Assembly: GCA_927911235.1 (NCBI GenBank) | Contig: CAKMOY010000158.1 | Coordinates: forward strand, 1-16,841 | Source: an uncultured Moraxella sp. | Lineage (GTDB): Bacteria > Pseudomonadota > Gammaproteobacteria > Pseudomonadales > Moraxellaceae | DNA length: 16,841 nt | Direction: 5' to 3' | In this document: positions 8,310 to 16,425 of the stretch, in pieces | Layout: every line of letters begins with the position of its first letter | Numbering within the stretch: the stretch's first letter is position 1 | Made by a program: the position numbers and the translations under genes | The notes under the pieces: model-generated | Databases searched by the model: none | What the model saw: only the letters and a program-made list of their open reading frames with translations | Told to the model about the DNA's origin: nothing

Positions 8310-8804
8310 ATGAATATTGTGTTATTTGCCCTGTCAGCCGATGTGTTATCGCTTTTGACTTTGGATTTTGCCAAAGTGGACTGGCAGGCAACTTATTTGT
8401 TATGTTCCATTGGTGTGGCTTTGTTGGTGATTTATGAAGCCTTGATGTTATACAAAACCAATGGCAAGCTTGCTGAAGATTCTTGGGTGCAGTCAGTTAC
8501 ATTACTAGACATTATTTGGCTAATTGTATCGGCAGTTGCCTTGTATTATGTCAATTTTAGCCCATTTGCAAAAATTATCCCTACTATTTTTATTATTTAT
8601 AATGTGTTTGGTTGGGGCTATAGTGTTTATCTTTTAAAAGATGAAATTGACGAAGCAAGCCTTGATGACTTGGAAAATTTAATCATTCCAAAGCCTTATA
8701 TTGATTACTCTATGGCGTTTGGCGTGGTGTCTACGGTGGCGATTGGGGCAACATTATTTTATCTTTATACTCAACAATTATTGGTAATTTCTGCGGTTTT
8801 ATAA
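8310..8804 (+). CDS. Conserved-looking four-helix membrane protein of unknown function
   Basis: I do not recognise a family. From ATG 8310 the product is 164 residues. Four hydrophobic segments are visible near 26-46 (YLLCSIGVALLVIYEALML), 64-84 (LLDIIWLIVSAVALYYV), 90-110 (IPTIFIIYNVFGWGYSVYLL) and 140-160 (MAFGVVSTVAIGATLFYLY). A conserved-looking acidic loop (KDEIDEASLDDLENL) separates the third and fourth. The frame extends back to TTG 8277, but that lies in the ilvC terminator. No good ribosome site precedes ATG 8310, which makes the start uncertain. It sits alone between the ilvC terminator and the cold-shock leader; base composition matches its neighbours. Confidence 0.75.
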   Translation: MNIVLFALSADVLSLLTLDFAKVDWQATYLLCSIGVALLVIYEALMLYKTNGKLAEDSWVQSVTLLDIIWLIVSAVALYYVNFSPFAKIIPTIFIIYNVFGWGYSVYLLKDEIDEASLDDLENLIIPKPYIDYSMAFGVVSTVAIGATLFYLYTQQLLVISAVL

Positions 8805-8827
8805 CTTACAAAAAAGTGCATAAATGA

Positions 8828-8857
8828 TTGGCTTAATTTGTCAAATTGAGTTATACT
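8828..8857 (+). promoter_or_regulatory. Candidate promoter of the cold-shock gene
   Basis: TTGGCT (8828-8833) and TATACT (8852-8857) are 18 bases apart. A start near 8864 would give a 5' untranslated region of about 240 bases, in keeping with the long leaders known for cold-shock genes. The 303-base gap 8805-9107 otherwise holds the hairpin at 9017-9068 and no plausible ORF. Confidence 0.45.
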
Positions 8858-9016
8858 GTAAGAGTTAGTTAAGTACAACCCTTTTTAATAACAGTTGGGT
8901 TTTTGAATTGTTCTTAAAAACATTTTATAATTTTTTATAAATATTTTGTAAAAGCAAGTTAGCTCTATTTTCAGTTTTTCTCGTTATTTCTTTTGATATG
9001 GCAAAAATTTCTGAAA

Positions 9017-9068
9017 AAGTTACAATTTTTACAACCTTGCTAATTTTTATTAGCAACCTTTGTAACTT
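9017..9068 (+). promoter_or_regulatory. Two-tier hairpin in the cold-shock mRNA leader
   Basis: An outer 9-bp stem, aagttacaa (9017-9025) with ttgtaactt (9060-9068), encloses an inner 8-bp stem, ttgctaat (9037-9044) with attagcaa (9049-9056), loop tttt. It ends about 30 bases before the AGGA ribosome site (9097-9100), placed where temperature-dependent folding could affect translation. It lacks a T run after the stem, so it is not a terminator. The role is inferred. Confidence 0.5.
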
Positions 9069-9107
9069 GATTAATATCACATCAATCTTTTATTTTAGGA
9101 ATTTATT

Positions 9108-9320
9108 ATGTCAGATAAAGTAACTGGAACTGTTAAATGGTTCAACGAAAGCAAAGGTTTTGGCTTTATTGCTCAAGACAACGGTGGTCAAGACGTGTTT
9201 GCACATTATAGTGCAATTCAAGGTTCAGGCTTTAAAACCTTAAAAGAAAACCAACATGTAAGCTTTGTACTTTCTCAAGGTGCAAAAGGTCCACAAGCTG
9301 AACAAATTGAAGCGATTTAA
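9108..9320 (+). CDS. Cold-shock domain protein (CspA family)
   Basis: A 70-residue single cold-shock domain, an OB-fold that binds single-stranded RNA/DNA and melts RNA structure. The start [21 protein letters not shown] carries RNP1 (KGFGFI, 16-21), and RNP2 is VFAHYSAI (30-37). The family's usual C-terminal [20 protein letters not shown] follows. AGGA (9097-9100) is seven bases before ATG 9108. It is monocistronic, flanked by a candidate promoter with a long leader and by a terminator. Which Csp paralogue it is, and whether it is cold-induced, cannot be told from sequence. Confidence 0.95.
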   Translation: MSDKVTGTVKWFNESKGFGFIAQDNGGQDVFAHYSAIQGSGFKTLKENQHVSFVLSQGAKGPQAEQIEAI

Positions 9321-9341
9321 TTTTTTTAAATTAAATAAAAA

Positions 9342-9370
9342 AACAATCTATTTTTTAGGTTGTTTTTTTT
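9342..9370 (+). terminator. Terminator of the cold-shock gene
   Basis: aacaatct (9342-9349) pairs with aggttgtt (9357-9364) with one G-U pair, followed by T to 9370. The -35-like TTGTTT of the next candidate promoter (9360-9365) lies inside it. Confidence 0.75.
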
Positions 9371-9389
9371 GGCAAAAAATGGCTATAAT
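9360..9389 (+). promoter_or_regulatory. Candidate promoter of etfBA
   Basis: A perfect TATAAT (9384-9389) has TTGTTT (9360-9365) 18 bases upstream. A start near 9396 would give a leader of about 220 bases before etfB. In that leader two inverted repeats interleave: 9398-9406 with 9434-9442, and 9406-9413 with 9460-9467. The rest of 9321-9619 shows nothing further. Confidence 0.5.
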
Positions 9390-9619
9390 GATGTTTTCAC
9401 AAATTTCAAGTCAGCTTTGTAAAAAAAAATAACAAATTTGTGACCGAAATTCACGCCCTTGACTTGATTTATGTAATAATTTATCGCAATATAAGAAATT
9501 AAGTAGATGATGGTTTATTTTTACTATGTTTACTTACGATAAAACATGATTTTTTATCAAAACCGAAATAATTTTTCATCTCAATTTAGATTTAATTCAT
9601 CATAACAAACGAGGAAGAT

Positions 9620-10369
9620 ATGAAAGCATTAGTCGCTGTTAAGCGTGTTGTTGATTATAACGTAAAAGTTCGTGTGAAAGCGGATAATTCTGGCGTGGAA
9701 ATTGCCAATGTAAAAATGTCGGTCAATCCATTTGACGAGATTGCGGTCGAGGAAGCGGTTCGCTTAAAAGAAAAAGGCGTGGTAACAGAGATTGTTGTCG
9801 TGTCTGTGGGTGTAAAAGAAGCCCAAGAGCAGATTCGTGGTGCGATGGCGCTGGGTGCTGACCGTGGTATTTTGGTTGAAACAGCTGATACTGTGCGTCC
9901 ATTACAAGTGGCAAAAATCTTAAAAGGTATCGCAGAAGCCGAAAGTGCGGACTTGATTATTTTGGGTAAACAAGCGATTGACGATGACAACAACCAAACA
10001 GGTCAAATGTTGGCAGCGTTGATGGGTATCGGTCAAGGTACGTTCGCTTCTGAAGTAAACGTTGAAGGTGGTGCTGTTAAGGTAACTCGTGAGATTGACG
10101 GTGGTTTACAAACGGTTGAATTGCCATTGCCTGCGGTGATTACTACAGATTTACGCCTAAATGAGCCACGTTATGCAAAATTGCCAAACATCATGGCAGC
10201 TAAGAAAAAACCATTAGACACAAAAACCCCAGCGGACTATGGCGTTGCAACTGCTTCAAACATTTCTGTGATAAAAGTAACGCCACCAGCAGAACGTCAA
10301 GCAGGTGTGAAAGTGGCTTCGGTTGATGCGTTGATTGACAAATTAAAAAATGAAGCAAAAGTAATTTAA
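9620..10369 (+). CDS. etfB: Electron transfer flavoprotein, beta subunit
   Basis: Small subunit of the ETF heterodimer, which takes electrons from acyl-CoA and other flavin dehydrogenases and passes them to ETF-ubiquinone oxidoreductase. The opening [20 protein letters not shown] and [16 protein letters not shown] (36-51) are typical. [13 protein letters not shown] (117-129) is the AMP-binding loop. [22 protein letters not shown] (155-176) fits the ETF-beta signature. Length is 249 residues, as usual. GAGGA lies four bases before ATG 9620. Fifty-one bases separate it from etfA and no terminator intervenes, so they form one transcript. Confidence 0.96.
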   Translation: MKALVAVKRVVDYNVKVRVKADNSGVEIANVKMSVNPFDEIAVEEAVRLKEKGVVTEIVVVSVGVKEAQEQIRGAMALGADRGILVETADTVRPLQVAKILKGIAEAESADLIILGKQAIDDDNNQTGQMLAALMGIGQGTFASEVNVEGGAVKVTREIDGGLQTVELPLPAVITTDLRLNEPRYAKLPNIMAAKKKPLDTKTPADYGVATASNISVIKVTPPAERQAGVKVASVDALIDKLKNEAKVI

Positions 10370-10420
10370 TTAAAAAATATTTAAATATATTTTAAAAAAT
10401 TGAAATAAAAGGAAAATTTT

Positions 10421-11350
10421 ATGGCAATCTTAGTTTATGCAGAACATGACAATAAAGAATTGAAAAAAGCCACGTTAAACACCATTACCGCTGCACAAAA
10501 AATTGGCGGTGATGTGGTGGTTTTGGTTGCAGGTGCAGGCTGTCAAGCAGTCGCTGACCAAGCAAGCCAAGTTGCAGGCGTGAGCAAAGTTTTATTAGCG
10601 GATAACGCTGTTTATGCCAATCAATTAGCCGAAAATGTGGCAAAATTGGTGGTCGGTCTAGCGGGCGATTACAGCCATATCCTAGCACCTGCGACCACAA
10701 CAGGTAAAAACTTTATGCCACGAGTTGCAGCCTTGTTAGATGTGAATATGGTATCTGATATTACCGCAGTGGTTGATGCCGAAACGTTTGAGCGTCCTAT
10801 TTATGCGGGTAATGCGATTGCAACGGTTAAAAATGGCGAAAGCAAAAAAGTCATTACCGTGCGTGGTACAGCGTTTGATGTGGCGGCACAAGGTGGTTCA
10901 GCGTCTGTTGAAGCGGTTGCGACAGCAGAAGATTTGGGTAAATCAAAATTTGTTGGCGAAGAGTTGGCAAAATCAGAACGCCCAGAATTAACATCAGCCG
11001 AAATCATCGTTTCTGGTGGTCGTGCAGTTGGTAGTTCAGAGAACTTCAAAACTTATATTGAGCCATTGGCTGACAAGTTGGGTGCGGCGATGGGTGCATC
11101 TCGTGCAGCCGTTGATGCGGGCTACGTGCCAAACGATTTGCAAGTTGGTCAAACAGGTAAAATCGTTGCACCAAACTTGTACGTTGCTGTTGGTATTTCT
11201 GGTGCGATTCAGCACTTGGCAGGTATGAAAGATTCTAAAGTCATCGTTGCGATTAACAATGACCCAGAAGCACCGATTAGCCAAGTTGCGGATTATTTCC
11301 TAGAAGCGGACTTGTTCCAAGCTGTGCCAGAATTGGCAAGCAAATTGTAA
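10421..11350 (+). CDS. etfA: Electron transfer flavoprotein, alpha subunit
   Basis: FAD-carrying large subunit of ETF. The N-terminal domain (MAILVYAEHDNKELKKATLN) is the adenine-nucleotide-like half. The C-terminal FAD domain begins near residue 195 with IIVSGGRAVGSSENF. It continues with GASRAAVDAGYVPNDLQVGQTGK (225-247) and PNLYVAVGISGAIQHLAGM (251-269), the FAD-binding signature. NNDPEAPISQVADYFLEADLF follows. Length is 309 residues, as expected. AAAGGAAAA is about ten bases before the ATG. It is followed by a hairpin terminator, which ends the etfBA operon. Confidence 0.96.
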   Translation: MAILVYAEHDNKELKKATLNTITAAQKIGGDVVVLVAGAGCQAVADQASQVAGVSKVLLADNAVYANQLAENVAKLVVGLAGDYSHILAPATTTGKNFMPRVAALLDVNMVSDITAVVDAETFERPIYAGNAIATVKNGESKKVITVRGTAFDVAAQGGSASVEAVATAEDLGKSKFVGEELAKSERPELTSAEIIVSGGRAVGSSENFKTYIEPLADKLGAAMGASRAAVDAGYVPNDLQVGQTGKIVAPNLYVAVGISGAIQHLAGMKDSKVIVAINNDPEAPISQVADYFLEADLFQAVPELASKL

Positions 11351-11378
11351 TGGTTAATTGAACTGTTTTGATTTTTAA

Positions 11379-11412
11379 ATAAAACCTTACATTTGTAGGG
11401 TTTTATTTGTTT
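11379..11412 (+). terminator. Terminator after etfA
   Basis: ataaaacc-t-tac (11379-11390) pairs with gta-g-ggttttat (11395-11406) with one T-G wobble and a 4-base loop, followed by ttgttt. It ends just before the small lipoprotein gene. Confidence 0.75.
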
Positions 11413-11440
11413 GTCTCTAATTTTACTTTTAAGTATAACA

Positions 11441-11593
11441 ATGCAAAAAATTCTTATTACCTTTAGTACTATCATTTTTTTAACAGGTTGTACCGCTATG
11501 CAGTGGTATGACAGCCCCATTCCTGTGCGTGTGGATTTGGATAAAAAAACCACAAAAATGCCAATAGATAACACACCAATTACAAAGCCGTAA
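11441..11593 (+). CDS. Small predicted lipoprotein
   Basis: Encodes 50 residues from ATG 11441. MQKILITFSTIIFLTGCTAM is a textbook lipoprotein signal: basic start, hydrophobic core and lipobox LTGC with the lipidated Cys at 17, leaving a mature peptide of only about 34 residues ending PITKP. Function is unknown; tiny lipoproteins of this type occur in Moraxellaceae and related bacteria. Earlier in-frame starts exist (11411), but they lie in the etfA terminator. No good ribosome site is visible. It sits between etfA and mrcB without clear operon ties. Confidence 0.65.
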   Translation: MQKILITFSTIIFLTGCTAMQWYDSPIPVRVDLDKKTTKMPIDNTPITKP

Positions 11594-11683
11594 AATCCGC
11601 TTAATATTTATGCGATTTCCATAAAAATTTCATGAAATGGCATTGAATTTTGTTAAAATTTCAGTCATTATAGAACACCTTTT

Positions 11684-11689
11684 TATAAT
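11684..11689 (+). promoter_or_regulatory. Candidate -10 element of mrcB
   Basis: A perfect TATAAT lies 22 bases before the mrcB ATG, but no good -35 stands at 16-18 bases. TTGAAT (11643-11648) with TATAGA (11669-11674), 20 bases apart, is an alternative. Confidence 0.3.
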
Positions 11690-11711
11690 GATAAAAATAA
11701 ATTGACCTATC

Positions 11712-14185
11712 ATGAAGCCACATTATCCACAAAAAAAAACAGCACATCATCGCTTGCCTAGCCAATCACACAGCTTGACGCAGACTTCACAAAGGGGTAG
11801 TTTTTTACTGAGTTTTATTTTTGTGATTGTGATTTTGTTGTCTTTGATTGTGCTTGCGATGTATTTGATTCGTCAAGACCGCATTATTACGCAAAAGTTT
11901 GAAGGCAAACGTTGGAATTTGCCTGCAAAAGTTTATTCTCAGCCTTTGGAATTGTATCAAGGGGCAAAACTTTCTGGCGAAGAATTGGAAAATTGGCTGA
12001 ATTGGCTGAATTATAGACCTGCGAGTAATTATAAATCAGTCGGTACATTTAACAAAAACAAGAACGAATATTATATCCATACACGTGCTTTTGACTTTTC
12101 TAGCGATGATGTTGAGCCAAAACAGATTATCAAAGTGGTTATCAAAGACAATGAAGTTGTCAATTTGCAAAGTACAGAACGCAGTGAAACAGGTAAAATT
12201 CGCCTTGAGCCGATTTTGATTGGCGGTATTTATCCTGATAACAATGAAGACCGCTTGGTGATGAATTTAGACCAAATTCCGCCACAGTTGATTGACGCAC
12301 TGATTGCAACCGAAGACAGGGGCTTTTTTGAACATCATGGTATTTCTGTTCGTGGCACAACTCGGGCGATTTTGAGTAATATCAAAGGTGGTGCTAGACA
12401 GGGCGGTTCTACCATTACCCAACAATTGATTAAAAATTTTTATTTAAATTCGGATAGAACGCTCAAACGCAAAGCCAATGAAGCGGTGATGGCGTTGCTA
12501 CTTGAACGGCATTATAACAAACAAGAAATTTTACAAACTTATATCAACGAAATCACCCTTGCACAAAATGGTAATCATTCTATCAACGGTTTTGGTTTGG
12601 CATCGCAATTTTATTTTAACCGTCCGCTAAACGAGCTACGCCTTGACCAAATGGCATTGTTGGTGGGGCTTGCCAAAGGCCCGACTCAATATAACCCCAT
12701 TCGTTATCCAGAAACGGCACTAGAACGCCGTAATGTGGTGTTAAAAAATATGCTGATGATGGGCAAAATTGACAATGATACGTATCAAAATGCCATTGAA
12801 ATGCCTTTAGACGTTGTCAAAAAACCCAGCATTGGACAAAGTCGTTTTCCTGATTATTTGGATATTGTAAAAGAGAGTTAAACCAAAGTTATGAATCTGA
12901 TGATTTAAAAAATGAAGGGCTACGCATTTTTACCAGTTTTAATCCCAATGTGCAATTATCAGCGGACAAAGCCGTTAATGAAAGTTTAAAAACGCTAAAA
13001 AAATCTGACCTCAAAAAATTGGGTGCGTTGCAAGCTGCTCTAGTGAGTGCCAATCCGACCACAGGCGAGCTGTTGGCGGTGGTGGGTAGTAGTTCTGAGT
13101 TTACAGGGTTTAACCGTGCGGTTGATGCCAAACGTCAAGTCGGCTCTTTGTTAAAACCGATTATTTATTTGACAGGCTTTGAGCAAGGCAAATACAACCT
13201 TGCCAGTGGCGTTGATGACAGTCCTGTTGAGGTAAAAACTGGCAAAAATACTTGGAAACCTGCCAATTATGGTGGCGGTAGTCATGGCGTTGTGCCGTTG
13301 ATGACGGCTTTGGCAAACTCGTATAACCAAGCGGCGGTGCGTGTCGGCATTGATGTGGGCGTGCCAAATGTCATTCAACAGCTTAGACGTATGGGGATTT
13401 CAAAAGATATTCCTAACTATCCGTCTACTTTATTGGGGGCGGTGGATTTGTCGCCGATGGATATGTTAAACGTTTATCAAGTGTTGGCAACAGGTGGCGT
13501 GAAAAATAACATTCATACCATTCGTGGCGTGGTGGACAGCAAAGGGCGAATTATTCAAGGCTCAAATTTGCAACAACATCAAGTGATTAACCCAACGTCG
13601 GCATATTTGACCAATTATGCCATGAAAAAAGTCATCACCAACGGCACGGCAAAATCGGCATTGTCATTGGGCGAAAATTTAAATTTGGGCGGAAAAACAG
13701 GCACAACCAACGATTATCGTGATGCGTGGTTTGCAGGATTTAGTGGCAATTATGTCAGCGTGGTGTGGGTCGGTTTGGACGACAATCAATCAACAGGCTT
13801 AAGCGGTGGTAATGGAGCATTACCCATGTGGGTGAATTTTATGAAACGCTTGCATTTGACCCCCAATGCCTTGTCAGAACCTGCCGATATTCAGTGGCAA
13901 TGGCTAGAAAATGGCACAGGCGAATTGTCCAATCCTAACTGTGCCAATGCCATTCGTGTGCCGACAGATGTACGCTATCCGCCAGAACACACCAGCAGTT
14001 GTGCCAATCAAATTCGCCAACAACAACAAGAAGCCCAACTTGCCGAGCGACAACAAGCCGATGCCCAAGAGCTTTGGGATAGTCAACAACAACGCTTGGA
14101 TAATATTGACAATGCCAATCAAGAGCAAGCACAAACAGATGTAACCACTTTGACAAATGACGGCTTGCAAAACGAAACAAATTAA
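11712..14185 (+). CDS. mrcB: Penicillin-binding protein 1B, bifunctional, one frameshift
   Basis: Class A PBP that polymerises and cross-links peptidoglycan at the inner membrane. After a basic cytoplasmic tail there is one membrane anchor (about 30-53), then a UB2H-like region (about 65-170). The glycosyltransferase domain has catalytic Glu201 in IATEDRGFFEHHG and QGGSTITQQLIKNFYL (230-245). The transpeptidase has SLLK (codons from 13145; active Ser), SYN (13319-13327) and KTGTT (13694-13708). As written the frame ends at TAA 12879-12881 after DIVKES. One added A in the AAAA at 12869-12872 gives DIVKRELNQSYES and a continuous 824-residue protein, typical of PBP1B. A 9-base tandem repeat (11991-12008) encodes NWLNWL. 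The C-terminus is Gln-rich with no recognised domain. The break is probably a sequencing error. Confidence 0.93.
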
Positions 14186-14207
14186 CTCATTTTTTTAACT
14201 CATTTTA
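14182..14207 (+). repeat. 13-base tandem duplication before prmA
   Basis: ttaactcattttt occurs at 14182-14194 and almost complete again at 14195-14207, overlapping the mrcB stop codon (14183-14185). It looks like a small slippage duplication; no function is suggested. Confidence 0.55.
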
Positions 14208-14225
14208 AACCTAAGGAAAAATTTT

Positions 14226-15134
14226 ATGGCATGGCAACAACTCCATATCCAGTGTGAAAAATCTCAAGCCGAATTGGCAGAAACGTTAATGTTAGAAGCC
14301 GAAGCACTAAGTATTAGCCTAGATGATGCAGGCGACCAACCTTTATTTGAACCACTGCCAGGCGAGTCGCCTTTGTGGGACGATGTGATTATCACTGCTT
14401 TGTTTGACACATCAGTCAATCTTGAAGATTTAAGCCAAGATGTCGCCCAACAGGTCATTGCCACTCGTGTTTGGCAAACAAAAGTTGATGATAAAGATTG
14501 GGAACGAGAATGGATGAAAAATTATCACCCAATTGAATGTGCCAATAATCTATGGATTGTGCCAAAATGGCTTACACCACCGAATCCAACTGCGGTCAAT
14601 ATTATGATGGACCCCGGTCTTGCTTTTGGCACAGGCTACCATGCAACCACTCGTTTGTGCATTGATTGGCTGACCGAGCAGGATTTGACTGACAAAATTG
14701 TGATTGATTATGGCTGTGGTTCTGGTATTTTGGGGATTGTAGCGTTAAAATTGGGTGCAAAAGCCGTGTATGCAGTGGATATTGACCCACAAGCGGTATT
14801 AGCAACGCACCAAAATGCCGAACGTAATCAAGTTCACACCCAATTACAAGCCTTTTTACCACAAGAATTTGAACAATTTTGCCAAGACAACGCCATTTTG
14901 CCAGTAGATATGATTACCGCCAATATTTTGGCAAAACCTTTGATGAGCCTTGCTCCCTATTTTGCCACTTTGTTAAAACCAAATGGTCAAATTGTGTTGG
15001 CAGGTTTGATTGAAAATCAAGTAAACGATGTTAAAACTACTTATCAACAATTTTTTGAGATGGACGGTGATTTTACCTTTAGCAGTCAAGAAGACAAACA
15101 TTGGCACCGTTTATCGGGTAAAAAATCAATATAA
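14226..15134 (+). CDS. prmA: Ribosomal protein L11 methyltransferase
   Basis: SAM-dependent enzyme that trimethylates ribosomal protein L11 in the cytoplasm; loss is tolerated in E. coli. The N-terminal L11-recognition domain starts MAWQQLHIQCEKSQAELAET. Then come WEREWMKNYHPI (92-103), DPGLAFGTGYHATTRLCIDW (129-148), the SAM loop VIDYGCGSGILG (159-170), VDIDPQAV (184-191) and ANILAKPL (232-239). FGTGYHATT differs from the common FGTGTHPTT but keeps the core. Length is 302 residues, slightly above the usual 293-300. TAAGGA is eight bases before ATG 14226. It lies 40 bases after mrcB with no terminator between and may be read through from it. Confidence 0.95.
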   Translation: MAWQQLHIQCEKSQAELAETLMLEAEALSISLDDAGDQPLFEPLPGESPLWDDVIITALFDTSVNLEDLSQDVAQQVIATRVWQTKVDDKDWEREWMKNYHPIECANNLWIVPKWLTPPNPTAVNIMMDPGLAFGTGYHATTRLCIDWLTEQDLTDKIVIDYGCGSGILGIVALKLGAKAVYAVDIDPQAVLATHQNAERNQVHTQLQAFLPQEFEQFCQDNAILPVDMITANILAKPLMSLAPYFATLLKPNGQIVLAGLIENQVNDVKTTYQQFFEMDGDFTFSSQEDKHWHRLSGKKSI

Positions 15135-15274
15135 TTTTATTATTTTTGTGTAAATAAATATAAAGTTAACAATTTTTCTATTTTTATGGATAAATTGTGA
15201 CTTTTTTGTTTTTAACGTTTTAATACAAATCTATAAAATAATTCACAATACAGACATCTTAGAAGTAGGTTGAT

Positions 15275-16355
15275 ATGTCAATGCACGAAACAAAATGCCC
15301 AAATTGCCAACATACATTTAGCATTAGCGATGAACAACTGAATCTTAAAAGTGGCTACGCTCGGTGTGGTAATTGTAAGACGATTTTTTCAGCGATTGAT
15401 AATCTTTTAAGTTCTGTACAACGTGAACCACTACAAAGAACGTCTGTCGTTGCTAGTAATCCTGTAGAAAAAAAGCTCAGAGTAGCCAAAGCCCCCAAAA
15501 AAATCGCTGATGGTGATTTGATTTTTGACGATAACGCAGGGATTGGCATAGAAGATAGTGAACCTTTGGCTAAAACTGAAGCCAATTTTGATATCATTGA
15601 TAATTTTGATGTGTTGCCTGCCAATAAAATTGCCAATACACCAAAAAATGAACCAACAGATGAAGCGTGGCTTATCGATTTGTTAGAAGAAGAAAAGCGC
15701 AAAGAAGAAGCCATGCAATATATGCCAGACAATGACAAATTGGCAAAAGTTGGCAAAAACAATGATGTAACCTCTATGCTTGATGAGTTAGGGGTGGATG
15801 TTGCCGAAGAAGCACCATTAGAAGACGAAGACTACCGAAAAAAAGTTGATGAACGCTTTAGTCAGCAAGTTGCCTCACAAAAAATCGCCAAAAAATTTGC
15901 CTGTGGGTATGATGTTGATTTGGGGTTTAGGTAGTTTGTTATTGATTGGGTTGCTAGGACTGCAATATGTTATTTTTAACTTGGATAGTTTGTTAAAAGA
16001 CCCTGAAAAAGCAGCGAAAATTCATAGCCTGTGTGCCATCGTTTCATGCGATTTACCAATAGCGAACGTCAGCATGTTAAAGACAGAAACTTTAAACCTT
16101 GCCAAAGGTACAACAGCAGCGCAATCGGACGTGACTTTTACAATTACCAATACGACCGACAAAAAAATGATTTATCCAAATCTAAAAATTAGCCTGCGTG
16201 ATAGCAATGATATTAAGGCACAACTGGTCATATCACCCACGCAATATCTCGATAATGATGGCTATCTGATGCCGGGACAAATCAAACCTGTAAAACTTAG
16301 AATTGATTATCCAAAAAATGATGTGACTCAAGCCAATATTGAGCCTTTTTACTGA
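15275..16355 (+). CDS. Zinc-ribbon, DUF3426-type membrane protein, one frameshift
   Basis: The N-terminus has an MJ0042-type zinc ribbon: CPNC (Cys8, Cys11) and CGNC (Cys31, Cys34), within MSMHETKCPNCQHTF and YARCGNCKTIF. A long acidic linker follows, then one membrane segment (LIWGLGSLLLIGLLGLQYVIF). A DUF3426 domain follows it with LCAIVSCDLP, TFTITNTTDKKMIYPNLKISL and a GQIKPVKLRIDYP ending. Function is unknown. The position after prmA is the usual gammaproteobacterial setting as I recall it. The frame shifts near 15879-15895, where two 6-A runs lie: removing one A gives IAKNLPVGMMLIW and a 359-residue protein. The 140-base gap before it is AT-rich with TATAAA at 15232-15237 but no paired -35. 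The frameshift is probably an assembly error. Confidence 0.87.
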
Positions 16356-16373
16356 TTTTGGTAATCTTTAACA

Positions 16374-16406
16374 AAAAAAAGAAAGTTAAATCAACTTTCT
16401 TTTTTT
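16374..16406. terminator. Bidirectional terminator between the DUF3426 gene and nadK
   Basis: The arms 16374-16387 (seven A then gaaagtt) and 16393-16406 (aactttc then seven T) are perfectly complementary around a 5-base loop. The A and T flanks give a T run after the GC-containing stem in either direction, serving both convergent genes. Confidence 0.9.
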
Positions 16407-16425
16407 GCATAATTTTCATGGTTTG

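Noticed and set aside
9655..9993. 112-residue ORF on the minus strand inside etfB
   Set aside because: It is a shadow of a certain gene on the other strand, Ser/Thr/Ala-rich from antisense codons, with no ribosome site.
15355..15762. 135-residue minus-strand ORF opposite the DUF3426 gene
   Set aside because: Antisense shadow of the zinc-ribbon/linker coding region; Ser/Leu-rich with no family likeness.
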